This document shows positions 8,640-16,428 of a DNA stretch of 64,000 nt, one piece after another. Under the pieces are notes generated by a model that searched no databases, was not told the DNA's origin, and saw nothing but the letters and a program-made list of their open reading frames with translations. Each line of letters starts with the position of its first letter. Position 1 is the first letter of the stretch. Origin of the DNA: Hymenobacter plasmatis (GTDB lineage Bacteria; Bacteroidota; Bacteroidia; Cytophagales; Hymenobacteraceae); assembly GCF_020711255.1 (NCBI RefSeq), contig NZ_JAJFAW010000003.1:62001-126000 (forward strand). The letters run 5' to 3'. Both the position numbers and the translations under genes were made by a program.

Positions 8640-8743
8640 GTAGAGACGCGACACTTCGCGTCTCAATCGTTGCTGACGTTGGTTGCCTCGCGTTTTTCGC
8701 CGTGGGTCGCTCAACGACAAGACGCGAAGTGTCGCGTCTCTAC
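8640..8743. repeat. Inverted repeat pair at the argD/carA junction (family C)
   Basis: The left copy carries GAGACGCGACACTTCGCGTC and the right copy GACGCGAAGTGTCGCGTCTC, in opposite orientation and about 55 bp apart. Each copy is itself a hairpin (GACGCG...CGCGTC). The argD stop codon (minus strand TAG, 8740-8742) is the TAG of the right copy's outer GTAGAGACG end. Confidence 0.8.
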
Positions 8744-9888
8744 ACCGTTTTTACTTCTACCTCTTTGCCCACCAGCGCGTACAGCGCCTGCAGAAACCGG
8801 TCGACTTCGGCCTTGGTAATATTGAGCGGCGGCAGCAAGCGGAGTACCGTGGGGTCGGAGGCATTGCCCACAAAAATATGGTATTCCGCCAGCAGCTTGT
8901 CGCGTAAGTCTTTGATGGGGAAGTCGTATTTGATGCCTACCATTAGGCCGCGGCCGCGGATTTCCTCGGCGCCGGCGTTGGCTTCCAGTTCCGTGCGTAG
9001 GTACTGGCCTAGCTCGGTGGCGTGGGCCAGCAGGTTTTCCTGCTCAATAACTTCCAGCACGGCCAGCGCGGCGGCGCAGGCCAGGTGGTTGCCGCCGAAC
9101 GTGGTGCCCAGCAGGCCGTAAGAGGCTTTCAACTCCGGCGCAATCAGGATGCCGCCGATGGGGAAGCCGTTACCCATGCCCTTGGCCACCGAAATGACAT
9201 CAGGCCGGATGCCGGCGTGCTGGTGGGCAAAGAACTTGCCGCTGCGGCCGTAGCCGCTCTGCACTTCGTCGGCAACCAGCAACGCGCCGTACTGTTTGCA
9301 CAGTGCGGCCAGCCCAACGAGGAACTCATCGGAAGGCATGATGATGCCGCCCACGCCCTGAATCGGCTCAATAATCACAGCGCACACGTCGCCGCCTTGC
9401 AGGAGCTGCTCCACCGCGGCCAAGTCGTATTCCACGAAGGAAATGGCGTGGCCGGCGTTGAAGGGAGCTACGATTTTAGGGTTGTCGGTAGCGGCTACCG
9501 CCCCGGAAGTGCGGCCGTGGAAAGCGCCTTTGAAGGCAATCACGCGCTTTTTGCCAGTGTGGAAGGAGGCAAGCTTCAGTGCATTCTCATTGGCCTCGGC
9601 GCCGGAGTTGCACAGGAACAAGGAGTAGTTCTCGTAGCCAGATACCTGGCCCAGCTTATGCGCCAGCTGCTGCTGAATGGGAATCTGCACCGAGTTGGAA
9701 TAGAAGCCGATGTTCTGCAGCTGCTCGGTGAGGCGCTGCACGTAGTGCGGGTGGCTGTGGCCGATGGAAATAACGGCGTGGCCGCCGTAGAAATCCAGAT
9801 ACTCCTGGCCCTTGTCGTCCCAGAGCTTGGCGCCCAGGGCCTTTACCGGCGTGATGTTGACGAGCGGATAAACGTTGAAAAGCTCCAT
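8740..9888 (-). CDS. argD: N-acetylornithine aminotransferase
   Basis: A 382-residue class III PLP-dependent aminotransferase. It has the cofactor-binding CNSGAEANENALKLA, the DEVQSGYGRSG motif and the PLP lysine Lys236 in SVAKGMGNGFP. It converts N-acyl-glutamate semialdehyde to N-acylornithine with glutamate as donor. Its start overlaps the argC stop by one base (TAATG), so the two are translationally coupled. Its own stop codon lies in a palindromic repeat, so the last residues may have been altered by the repeat's arrival. Confidence 0.95.
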   Translation of the reverse strand: MELFNVYPLVNITPVKALGAKLWDDKGQEYLDFYGGHAVISIGHSHPHYVQRLTEQLQNIGFYSNSVQIPIQQQLAHKLGQVSGYENYSLFLCNSGAEANENALKLASFHTGKKRVIAFKGAFHGRTSGAVAATDNPKIVAPFNAGHAISFVEYDLAAVEQLLQGGDVCAVIIEPIQGVGGIIMPSDEFLVGLAALCKQYGALLVADEVQSGYGRSGKFFAHQHAGIRPDVISVAKGMGNGFPIGGILIAPELKASYGLLGTTFGGNHLACAAALAVLEVIEQENLLAHATELGQYLRTELEANAGAEEIRGRGLMVGIKYDFPIKDLRDKLLAEYHIFVGNASDPTVLRLLPPLNITKAEVDRFLQALYALVGKEVEVKTV

Positions 9889-10868
9889 TAGAAAAGCACC
9901 GATTTGAGGTGAAGGCCTGTGGTTTCGGGCAGGCCAAAAAGCAGGTTCATGTTCTGGACGGCCTGCCCCGAAGCGCCCTTCACCAGGTTGTCGATAACCG
10001 AGGTGATGAGCAGCTGCTTACCGAGTTTCTGCACGTGCAGCAGGCATTTGTTGGTGTTGACGACCTGCTTGAGGTGAATTTCCTTGTCTGAAACCGTGGT
10101 GAACGGTGCCTCGGCGTAGAAATTTTTGTACAGCTCGCGGGCCTCGTCCTGGCTCAATTCCGACGGCGTGTACACGCTGGCGAAAATGCCCCGCGAGAAA
10201 TTGCCGCGGTAGGGGATGAAGTTGATGTCTAGGTCCAGCTGCGGCTGCAGCTGCCCCAGGCTCTCGCCGATTTCGCCCAGGTGCTGGTGCGTGAAAGGCT
10301 TGTAGATGGACACGTTGTTGGTGCGCCACGAAAAGTGCACCGTCTCCGACAAGCTCTGTCCCGCACCCGTGGAGCCCGTGATGGCCGACACGTGCACGTC
10401 ATCCGTCAGCTGGCCGGCCTGCGCCAGTGGCAACAAGGCCAGTTGAATGGCGGTGGCAAAGCAGCCCGGATTGGCAATGCTCTGGGCCTGCTGGATGCGG
10501 CTTTTATTCAGCTCCGGCAAGCCGTACACAAACTCGCGGCCGTCGAATTCCTGGTCGGCAGCCAGGCGGAAGTCGTTGCTCAGGTCGATGACGTGCGTGG
10601 TCTCGGGCAAGGAATTCTTCGCCAGCCACGCCTTAGAATTGCCGTGGCCCAGGCACAGAAACACAACGTCTTCATCGCCGGCCAGCTCCGAGGCAAACAC
10701 CAGCTCGGTATCGCCCAGAAGGTCGTCGTGCACCTGGTGAATGGGGTTGCCGGCGTTGGAAGAGCTGACAATGCCGCCCAGCTCCACGAACTCGTGGTGG
10801 AGCAGAATGCGCAGGAGCTCGCCGGCCGTGTAACCGGCGCCGCCCACAATGCCGGCCTTAATTTTCAT
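9888..10868 (-). CDS. argC: N-acetyl-gamma-glutamyl-phosphate reductase
   Basis: A 326-residue protein. It has an N-terminal NAD(P)-binding motif (GIVGGAGYTAGELLR) and the catalytic Cys136 in NPGCFATA. It reduces N-acylglutamyl phosphate (made by ArgB from the opposite operon) to the semialdehyde used by ArgD. The start overlaps the 3' end of argG by 11 nt and the stop overlaps argD by 1 nt, so the argG-argC-argD block is tightly coupled. Confidence 0.96.
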   Translation of the reverse strand: MKIKAGIVGGAGYTAGELLRILLHHEFVELGGIVSSSNAGNPIHQVHDDLLGDTELVFASELAGDEDVVFLCLGHGNSKAWLAKNSLPETTHVIDLSNDFRLAADQEFDGREFVYGLPELNKSRIQQAQSIANPGCFATAIQLALLPLAQAGQLTDDVHVSAITGSTGAGQSLSETVHFSWRTNNVSIYKPFTHQHLGEIGESLGQLQPQLDLDINFIPYRGNFSRGIFASVYTPSELSQDEARELYKNFYAEAPFTTVSDKEIHLKQVVNTNKCLLHVQKLGKQLLITSVIDNLVKGASGQAVQNMNLLFGLPETTGLHLKSVLF

Positions 10869-12048
10869 CGTTGAGGCTGGCGCTAATCTTCAGCTGGTTG
10901 CCGAAAATCTTGATGAAGCCGCGGGCGTCGCGGGCGTCCCAGGCGTTGTTTTCTTCGCCGTAAGTGGCCACTTTCGACTGCATCATGTCGTACTTCGACT
11001 CGATGCCGAGCAGGTCGAATTGATACGGCTTGAGCTGTACGAACACTTTGCCCGACACGTGGTTCTGCGACGACTCCAGGAAAGCTTCCATGTCGCGCAT
11101 CACCGGGTCGAGGTACTGCGCCTCGTGCAGCAGCGTGCCGTACCAGTTGGCGATGTAGTCCTTGTGCAGCAGCTGCCAGCGGGTGCTGGTGTGCTTTTCC
11201 AGCAAGTGGTGGGCCTTGATGAGGATGAGCGGCGCAGGCGCCTCAAAGCCCACGCGGCCCTTGATGCCCAGAATGGTATCGCCCACGTGCGTGTCGCGGC
11301 CGATGGCGAAGGCCGAGCCCAACTCGTTCAGCTTCTGAATCAGCTCAACGGGAGCGAGGGTTTCGCCATTCAGCGCCACCGGTTCGCCTTTTTCGAAGGT
11401 GATTTCCACGCGCTCCGTATCCTGCCGCTGCAATTGCGACGGGTAGGCGCTTTCCGGCAGTGCCTCGTGCGAGGTCAGCGTTTCCACGCCGCCCACGCTG
11501 GTGCCCCAGATGCCTTTGTTAATGGAGTAGCGGGCCTTTTCCCAGCTCATTTCGAAGCCCTGCTTCTGCAGGTACTCAATCTCGGCCTGGCGCGAGAGTT
11601 TGAGGTCGCGGATGGGCGTGAGAATCTCCGTTTTGGGCGCAATCACCGAAAAAGCCACATCGAAACGCACCTGGTCGTTGCCGGCGCCCGTGCTGCCGTG
11701 CACGATGTAGTCGGCCTCGTTGGCCCGCGCGTATTCAGCGATAGCCAAGGACTGGAACATGCGCTCGGCGCTCACCGACAGCGGGTAGGTATCGTTCTTG
11801 AGCACGTTGCCAAACAGCAGGTAGCGCAGGCAGTCGTGGTAAAACCGGTCGGTCACGTCAATGACTTCGTGCTTCACCGAGCCCAACTCGTAGGCGCGCT
11901 TCTCAATGCCGGCCAGTTCCTCGGCCGAAAAGCCGCCGGAGTTAACGATGACGGTATGAACTTCCAGGTTCAGCTCGCGCGACAAATACACGGCGCAAAA
12001 CGACGTGTCGAGGCCGCCGCTGTAGGCTAATATGGCTTTTTTCTTCAT
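10858..12048 (-). CDS. argG: Argininosuccinate synthase
   Basis: A 396-residue protein. The N-terminal PP-loop AYSGGLDTSF binds ATP, and VHGSTGAGNDQVRFD and the C-terminal tetramerisation region are present. It condenses citrulline and aspartate to argininosuccinate, the substrate of ArgH. The start overlaps the upstream GNAT gene by 4 nt (ATGA), showing translational coupling. Confidence 0.97.
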   Translation of the reverse strand: MKKKAILAYSGGLDTSFCAVYLSRELNLEVHTVIVNSGGFSAEELAGIEKRAYELGSVKHEVIDVTDRFYHDCLRYLLFGNVLKNDTYPLSVSAERMFQSLAIAEYARANEADYIVHGSTGAGNDQVRFDVAFSVIAPKTEILTPIRDLKLSRQAEIEYLQKQGFEMSWEKARYSINKGIWGTSVGGVETLTSHEALPESAYPSQLQRQDTERVEITFEKGEPVALNGETLAPVELIQKLNELGSAFAIGRDTHVGDTILGIKGRVGFEAPAPLILIKAHHLLEKHTSTRWQLLHKDYIANWYGTLLHEAQYLDPVMRDMEAFLESSQNHVSGKVFVQLKPYQFDLLGIESKYDMMQSKVATYGEENNAWDARDARGFIKIFGNQLKISASLNDEN

Positions 12049-12659
12049 GATGCAGAATCGGATGCGGAGTCGGGAGTAAGGAGTTGAGCGCCTGCGTCTA
12101 CGGCGGCGAAATCGGGTACTTGTACCTGCACGAGCTTATCGGTGGCGTCGAAGAGCATGCCGGTGCAGAGGCACATTTTGCGCTCGTTCTCCATCAGGAT
12201 GCCGTAGTTTTTGCAGCTTTTGCAGCCTTTCCAGAAGTCTTCACTGGAAGTGAGCTCCGAGAACGTCACGGGCTCGTACCCCAAATCGGTGTTGATTTTC
12301 ATCACGGCCAAGCTGGTCGTGATGCCGAAAATCTTGGCCTGCGGGTACTTGGTGCGCGAGAGGTTGAACACCGCTTGCTTGATGGCCCGGCCCACGCCGC
12401 CCTTGCGAATCTCGGCATTCACTATCAGGCCCGAATTGACAACAAAGGTCTTATCGTCAAACGTTTCGATGTAGCAAAAGCCAGCCAATTCGCCATCGAC
12501 AAAGGCGATAATACCATCGCCACTGGCCATTTTCTGGGCCACGTAAGCCGGCTCGCGCTTGGCGATACCGGTGCCCCGCGTTTTGGCCGACTCAACGTAC
12601 CATTGGCATAATAAGTCAGCGTACTGAGCGTCCGCTTCCGTTGCAACCCGAATTGTCAT
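12045..12659 (-). CDS. GNAT acetyltransferase, probable ArgA-type first enzyme
   Basis: A 204-residue protein with a GNAT fold in the first ~140 residues; the acetyl-CoA loop is around IRKGGVGRAI (84-93). It is the promoter-proximal gene of the arginine operon, overlaps argG by 4 nt, and no argA or argJ is visible in the window. The simplest reading is that it N-acylates glutamate, the committed step. The C-terminal part carries four cysteines (146, 149, 163 and 165) spaced as a possible metal-binding knuckle, which is not usual for GNAT enzymes. Acyl donor (acetyl or succinyl) is unknown. Confidence 0.75.
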   Translation of the reverse strand: MTIRVATEADAQYADLLCQWYVESAKTRGTGIAKREPAYVAQKMASGDGIIAFVDGELAGFCYIETFDDKTFVVNSGLIVNAEIRKGGVGRAIKQAVFNLSRTKYPQAKIFGITTSLAVMKINTDLGYEPVTFSELTSSEDFWKGCKSCKNYGILMENERKMCLCTGMLFDATDKLVQVQVPDFAAVDAGAQLLTPDSASDSAS

Positions 12660-12986
12660 TGATTATAAAATACTTAGGGATAGATACGCGGCTGTCCGGT
12701 AACCCCGCCGTTGTTTTATACGGGAGATTCCTGCTAAAGCCCAAACCTGTCTGTAAGTTGAGCGGATACTAGCCCGGCTCAAAAGGGCTGGCCAAGGGGC
12801 CAACATGCGGCTGTTGAAGCCGCTAGGGTCGTCGCACCAGTGCGCAAGCGGTTTCGCATACGCCGGCTACTCCTGGCCAGGCGGCGAGGGCAAGCATGCT
12901 AGACGTATAAACCGAAGGGGACATGGCGGTGAAAACTGGTTCGGTCGCTTAAACGAGCAACTGTTCCAAGTGGTTCAATTCTGGCG
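12660..12986 (-). promoter_or_regulatory. Long GC-rich structured leader of the minus-strand arginine operon
   Basis: About 330 nt separate the -7 element from the first gene. The segment holds consecutive stem-loops, such as GCGGCT-loop-AGCCGC, GGCC-loop-GGCC, AGCCC-loop-GGGCT and CGCAC-loop-GTGCG. It also contains a 33-codon frame (12823-12924, minus) ending with two CGA arginine codons, Pro and a stop. I could not match it to a known riboswitch, tmRNA or RNase P RNA. A regulatory role is inferred. Confidence 0.45.
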
Positions 12987-12994
12987 CAAAGGTA
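12987..12994 (-). promoter_or_regulatory. -7 element (TAccTTTG) for the GNAT-argG-...-argF operon
   Basis: Exact TAnnTTTG match with a TTG 20 nt upstream on the same strand. It lies 8 bp from the opposing argB element, so the two promoters overlap. Confidence 0.6.
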
Positions 12995-13002
12995 AAAGCC
13001 CC

Positions 13003-13010
13003 TACTTTTG
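13003..13010 (+). promoter_or_regulatory. -7 element (TActTTTG) for the argB-argE-argH operon
   Basis: Exact TAnnTTTG match 73 bp upstream of argB, giving a 5' leader of roughly 65-70 nt. It overlaps the divergent promoter. Confidence 0.6.
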
Positions 13011-13083
13011 CCTGCAACAAAACCCAACGTTATTTTGAAATATCGGCTGCAAACCAAGCAACTGCGTAAATATTTAAGTAATA

Positions 13084-13866
13084 ATGAAATCCCAGCTCAA
13101 GATATTTAAAATAGGCGGCGGTATTATCGACCACGAGCCCGATTTGCTGGAATTTCTGCGCCTGTTTTCGGAAGTCAGCGGGCCTAAAATTCTCGTGCAC
13201 GGCGGTGGCAAAGGCGCCAGCGAGATGATGGCCAATCTGGGCATTGCCCCGCAAATGGTGAACGGCCGCCGCATCACTGATGCCGCCACGCTGGACATTG
13301 TCACCATGTTTTACGCCGGAAAAACCAACAAGCAAGTAGTAGCCGGCTTGCAAAAACTAGGCGTCAACGCCCTGGGTCTCAGCGGGGCCGATGGCAATGT
13401 TATTCAAGCCGTGAAGCGCCCGGTGCGCGAAATTGACTACGGCTATGTGGGCGACCTGGACGAGACCAGCATCAACGCCAGCCTGATTCACCAGTTTCTG
13501 GACCTGGGCCTGACCCCAGTATTCTGCCCCATAAACCACGACGGCCACGGCCAGTTGCTCAATACCAACGCCGACACCATTGCTGCTTCACTGGCCAAAG
13601 CATTGAGCCAGCAATATGCGGTGGAGCTGCATTTCTGCTTTGAAAAAAACGGCGTATTAACGGATGTCAACGATAATCAATCGGTTATTTCTAAAATTAC
13701 GCCGGATAATTACTCGGAATTAAAAGAGCAGGGAATAATTGCGGCCGGTATGTTGCCGAAATTAGAAAACGCTTTTGATGCGTTGAATTACGGCGTTGAG
13801 AAAGTAATTGTTGAGCACGCGCTGCACATCAATGGCACGCTAAAAACGGAGCTATGTCTGAATTAA
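13084..13866 (+). CDS. argB: N-acetylglutamate kinase
   Basis: A 260-residue amino acid kinase-family protein. It has the N-terminal KIGGGIID, the substrate/ATP loop VHGGGKGASEMM and the C-terminal IIAAGMLPKLENAFDAL, typical of this enzyme. It phosphorylates N-acylglutamate, producing the ArgC substrate. It is first in the plus-strand arg operon and its end overlaps argE by 13 nt. It is shorter than many ArgB proteins (about 280-300), which is common in this phylum. Confidence 0.94.
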   Translation: MKSQLKIFKIGGGIIDHEPDLLEFLRLFSEVSGPKILVHGGGKGASEMMANLGIAPQMVNGRRITDAATLDIVTMFYAGKTNKQVVAGLQKLGVNALGLSGADGNVIQAVKRPVREIDYGYVGDLDETSINASLIHQFLDLGLTPVFCPINHDGHGQLLNTNADTIAASLAKALSQQYAVELHFCFEKNGVLTDVNDNQSVISKITPDNYSELKEQGIIAAGMLPKLENAFDALNYGVEKVIVEHALHINGTLKTELCLN

Positions 13867-14921
13867 TTAATCAGCTTAGCGACGATGCTGTCGCCTTATT
13901 AATCCGGTTAATTCAAACGCCTTCTTTTTCCCGCGAAGAAGACCAGACGGCCACGCTCATTCAGGAGTTTCTGGTAGCACACGGCGTAACACCACAACGC
14001 CAAAAGAATAACGTATGGGCCATTTCGCAGCATTTTGACGCGGCGAAACCCACCATTTTGCTCAATTCACACCACGACACCGTGAAGCCGGGCGCGGGCT
14101 GGAATTATCCGCCCTTTGGAGCAGTGTTGGAAGGCGGTAAATTAATTGGGCTGGGCAGCAATGATGCCGGCGCATCGGCCGTGAGCTTATTAGCCACGTT
14201 TCTGTATTTCCAGAACAAGGCAAATGCTTTTAATTTGATTTGCGCCATTACCGCCGAAGAGGAAATCTCGGGCGCAAACGGAATTATGAATCTACTGCCA
14301 GAATTGGGAACCATTAATTTGGGAATAGTGGGTGAGCCCACCGGCATGAACCTGGCCATCGCCGAAAAAGGGCTAATTGTGCTAGATGCCACGGCCCATG
14401 GCAAAACCGGGCACGCCGCCCGCGACGAAGGCGAAAATGCTCTGTACAAAGCCCTAGATGATATTCAATGGCTGCGCCAGTATCAGTTTCCGCGGGTGTC
14501 GCCGCTACTGGGGCCGGTTAAAACAACAGTAACGCAAATCTCAGCCGGTCAGCAGCACAACGTAGTGCCTGACCGCTGCCAGTTTGTGGTGGATGTGCGT
14601 ACCAATGAGCGGTACCAGAATCAAGAAATCGTTGACATCATCCGAGCGCATGTGCAGTCGGAAATTGTGCCGCGCTCCACGCATCTGAATTCCTCCAGCA
14701 TCGCTGAAAACCACCCGCTGGTGCGTAGGGGATTAGCCATGGGCAAGCAGGTTTACGGCTCACCAACGCTATCGGACCAGTCGATGATGCCGTTTGAAAC
14801 GCTGAAAATGGGGCCGGGCGAAAGTGCCCGCTCGCACACGCCGGACGAGTATATTCTGGTGAGTGAAATTCGGGCCGGTATTCAGGATTACATCACCCTG
14901 CTGACTGACTTTGATTTCTGA
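13854..14921 (+). CDS. argE: M20 deacylase, N-acetylornithine/N-acetylcitrulline type
   Basis: A 355-residue M20 metallopeptidase-family protein. Metal-binding and catalytic residues are visible: HHD at 73-75, D104 in SNDAG, and EEE at 135-137. Position in the arg operon (13-nt overlap with argB) supports an ArgE role. Because the pathway here uses ArgF', the expected substrate is N-acylcitrulline rather than N-acylornithine, as described for Xanthomonas. No argJ is visible, so the acyl group is released rather than recycled. Confidence 0.88.
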   Translation: MSELINQLSDDAVALLIRLIQTPSFSREEDQTATLIQEFLVAHGVTPQRQKNNVWAISQHFDAAKPTILLNSHHDTVKPGAGWNYPPFGAVLEGGKLIGLGSNDAGASAVSLLATFLYFQNKANAFNLICAITAEEEISGANGIMNLLPELGTINLGIVGEPTGMNLAIAEKGLIVLDATAHGKTGHAARDEGENALYKALDDIQWLRQYQFPRVSPLLGPVKTTVTQISAGQQHNVVPDRCQFVVDVRTNERYQNQEIVDIIRAHVQSEIVPRSTHLNSSSIAENHPLVRRGLAMGKQVYGSPTLSDQSMMPFETLKMGPGESARSHTPDEYILVSEIRAGIQDYITLLTDFDF

Positions 14922-14950
14922 TTGAGTATTAATTAAATAGGCCAACCGCC

Positions 14951-15035
14951 TGTCATGCAGAGCGCAGCGAAGCATCTTCTCACCGCGGAACGAATCGTTC
15001 GAACGTGATAAGATGCTTCCTTCGTCAGCATGACA
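14951..15035. repeat. Palindromic repeat, family B, copy 1
   Basis: Begins TGTCATGCAGAGCGCAGCG and ends CGTCAGCATGACA, with inverted arms around a short centre. It fills the argE-argH gap. Related copies lie near 22957 and 35892. Confidence 0.85.
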
Positions 15036-15063
15036 GCCGATTAATTTTTGTAAAAAGTCTGCT

Positions 15064-16386
15064 ATGAAGATTTGGGAAAAAGGATTCTCCGTCAACGAAA
15101 CCATTGAGAAATTCACGGTGGGCCAGGACCGGGAATTGGACATGCACCTTGCGTATTTCGATATGCAGGCCTCCAAAGCTCAGGCCAACATGCTGGCCAA
15201 AGTGGGCCTGATTTCCGAAACGGAGCGAGAGCAACTGATTACAGGCCTGGATGAGTTGCTGGCTCAAGTAGAAGCGGGTATCTTCGAAATTGAGCCAGAG
15301 TTCGAAGATGTGCACTCCAAAATAGAGTATTACCTGACGGAGAAGTTTGGCGATGCGGGCAAGAAGATTCACACAGCCCGCTCGCGCAACGACCAGGTAC
15401 TGACAGCGATTCAGCTGTTCATTAAAGACTACACGGAGCAGATTTCGGCCAAAATGCTGGCCTTAGCCAACGTGCTTCTGCAGAAAGCGGAGAAGCACCA
15501 GGGCGATTTGTTGCCGGGCTATACCCACTTTCAGGCGGCAATGCCCAGTAGCTTTGGGCTGTGGTTTTCGGCTTATGCCGAGCACCTGTTGCTGGATTTG
15601 AGCCTGTTTGAGGCCGCACACCTGGTGGCCGACCAAAACCCACTAGGCTCGGGGGCGGGCTTTGGCAGCAGTTTCCCGATTGACCGCGAAATGACGACGC
15701 GGGAAATGGGTTTTGGCAGCGTGGCGGTGAGTGCTGTGGGCGCCCAGATGCTGCGCGGCAAAACCGAAAAGACTGTGGCTTTCGCCATTGCGGGCGCGGC
15801 CGGCACCTTGGGCAAGCTGGCCTACGACCTGGTGCTCTACAACAGCCAGGACCTGGGCTTTGTGACTCTGCCCAAGGAGTTTACTACGGGCTCGAGCATC
15901 ATGCCGCACAAGAAGAACCCCGATGTGTTTGAGCTGGTACGGGCCCACGCCAACCGCCTGCAGGCGCTGCCCAACGACATTATTCTGGCCACCAGCAACC
16001 TGCCCAGCGGCTACCACCGCGACTTCCAGCTGCTCAAAGAACTGCTCTTTGGGCCGATGATGGAGTTTGCCAATCTGCTCGACATCCTGCTGTTTGCCTT
16101 GCCCGAAATCAAGATTAAGCCCGGCATAATTGAGCAGGCCAAGTACGACCCCATTTTTTCGGTCGAAAACATCAACCAGCTGATTATTGCGGGCGTGCCG
16201 TTTCGGGATGCTTACCAGCAGGTGGGCCGGGCCGTGGAAGACGGCAGCTACGTGCCGCACCGCGAGTTCCATACCACGCACTTGGGCAGCATTCACAACC
16301 CCGGGCTGGCCGAAATTGCGGCCAAAGTGCGGCATTGGAAGGAGGGGAGCCCGCTTTTCCGGACCGGCAATCGGGCCAGTGCATAG
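15064..16386 (+). CDS. argH: Argininosuccinate lyase
   Basis: A 440-residue fumarase/aspartase superfamily enzyme. It has the signature loop GSSIMPHKKNPD (around residue 280) with the catalytic Ser, and HTARSRNDQ near residue 100. It cleaves argininosuccinate to arginine and fumarate, completing the pathway. It is the third gene of the plus operon, separated from argE by a family B palindrome that could act in transcript processing. Confidence 0.97.
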   Translation: MKIWEKGFSVNETIEKFTVGQDRELDMHLAYFDMQASKAQANMLAKVGLISETEREQLITGLDELLAQVEAGIFEIEPEFEDVHSKIEYYLTEKFGDAGKKIHTARSRNDQVLTAIQLFIKDYTEQISAKMLALANVLLQKAEKHQGDLLPGYTHFQAAMPSSFGLWFSAYAEHLLLDLSLFEAAHLVADQNPLGSGAGFGSSFPIDREMTTREMGFGSVAVSAVGAQMLRGKTEKTVAFAIAGAAGTLGKLAYDLVLYNSQDLGFVTLPKEFTTGSSIMPHKKNPDVFELVRAHANRLQALPNDIILATSNLPSGYHRDFQLLKELLFGPMMEFANLLDILLFALPEIKIKPGIIEQAKYDPIFSVENINQLIIAGVPFRDAYQQVGRAVEDGSYVPHREFHTTHLGSIHNPGLAEIAAKVRHWKEGSPLFRTGNRASA

Positions 16387-16394
16387 GGCCTGAG

Positions 16395-16402
16395 TACTTT
16401 CG
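16395..16402 (+). promoter_or_regulatory. Possible -7 element (TActTTCG) of the TonB receptor gene
   Basis: One mismatch to TAnnTTTG, 26 bp upstream of the ATG and downstream of the argH stop. Confidence 0.4.
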
Positions 16403-16428
16403 CTGATTCTTCAGCTTAGTATTCTTTT

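Noticed and set aside
10849..12030. 393-codon plus-strand frame opposite argG
   Set aside because: Shadow of argG; no recognisable motif, and argG is unambiguous.
12660..12986. tmRNA, RNase P RNA or cobalamin riboswitch in the arginine leader
   Set aside because: I looked for the tRNA-like ends and tag frame, the RNase P conserved boxes and the cobalamin-box sequence on both strands and found none.
12805..13038. 77-codon plus-strand frame in the arginine intergenic region
   Set aside because: Covers both promoters and hairpins and shows no protein-like features.
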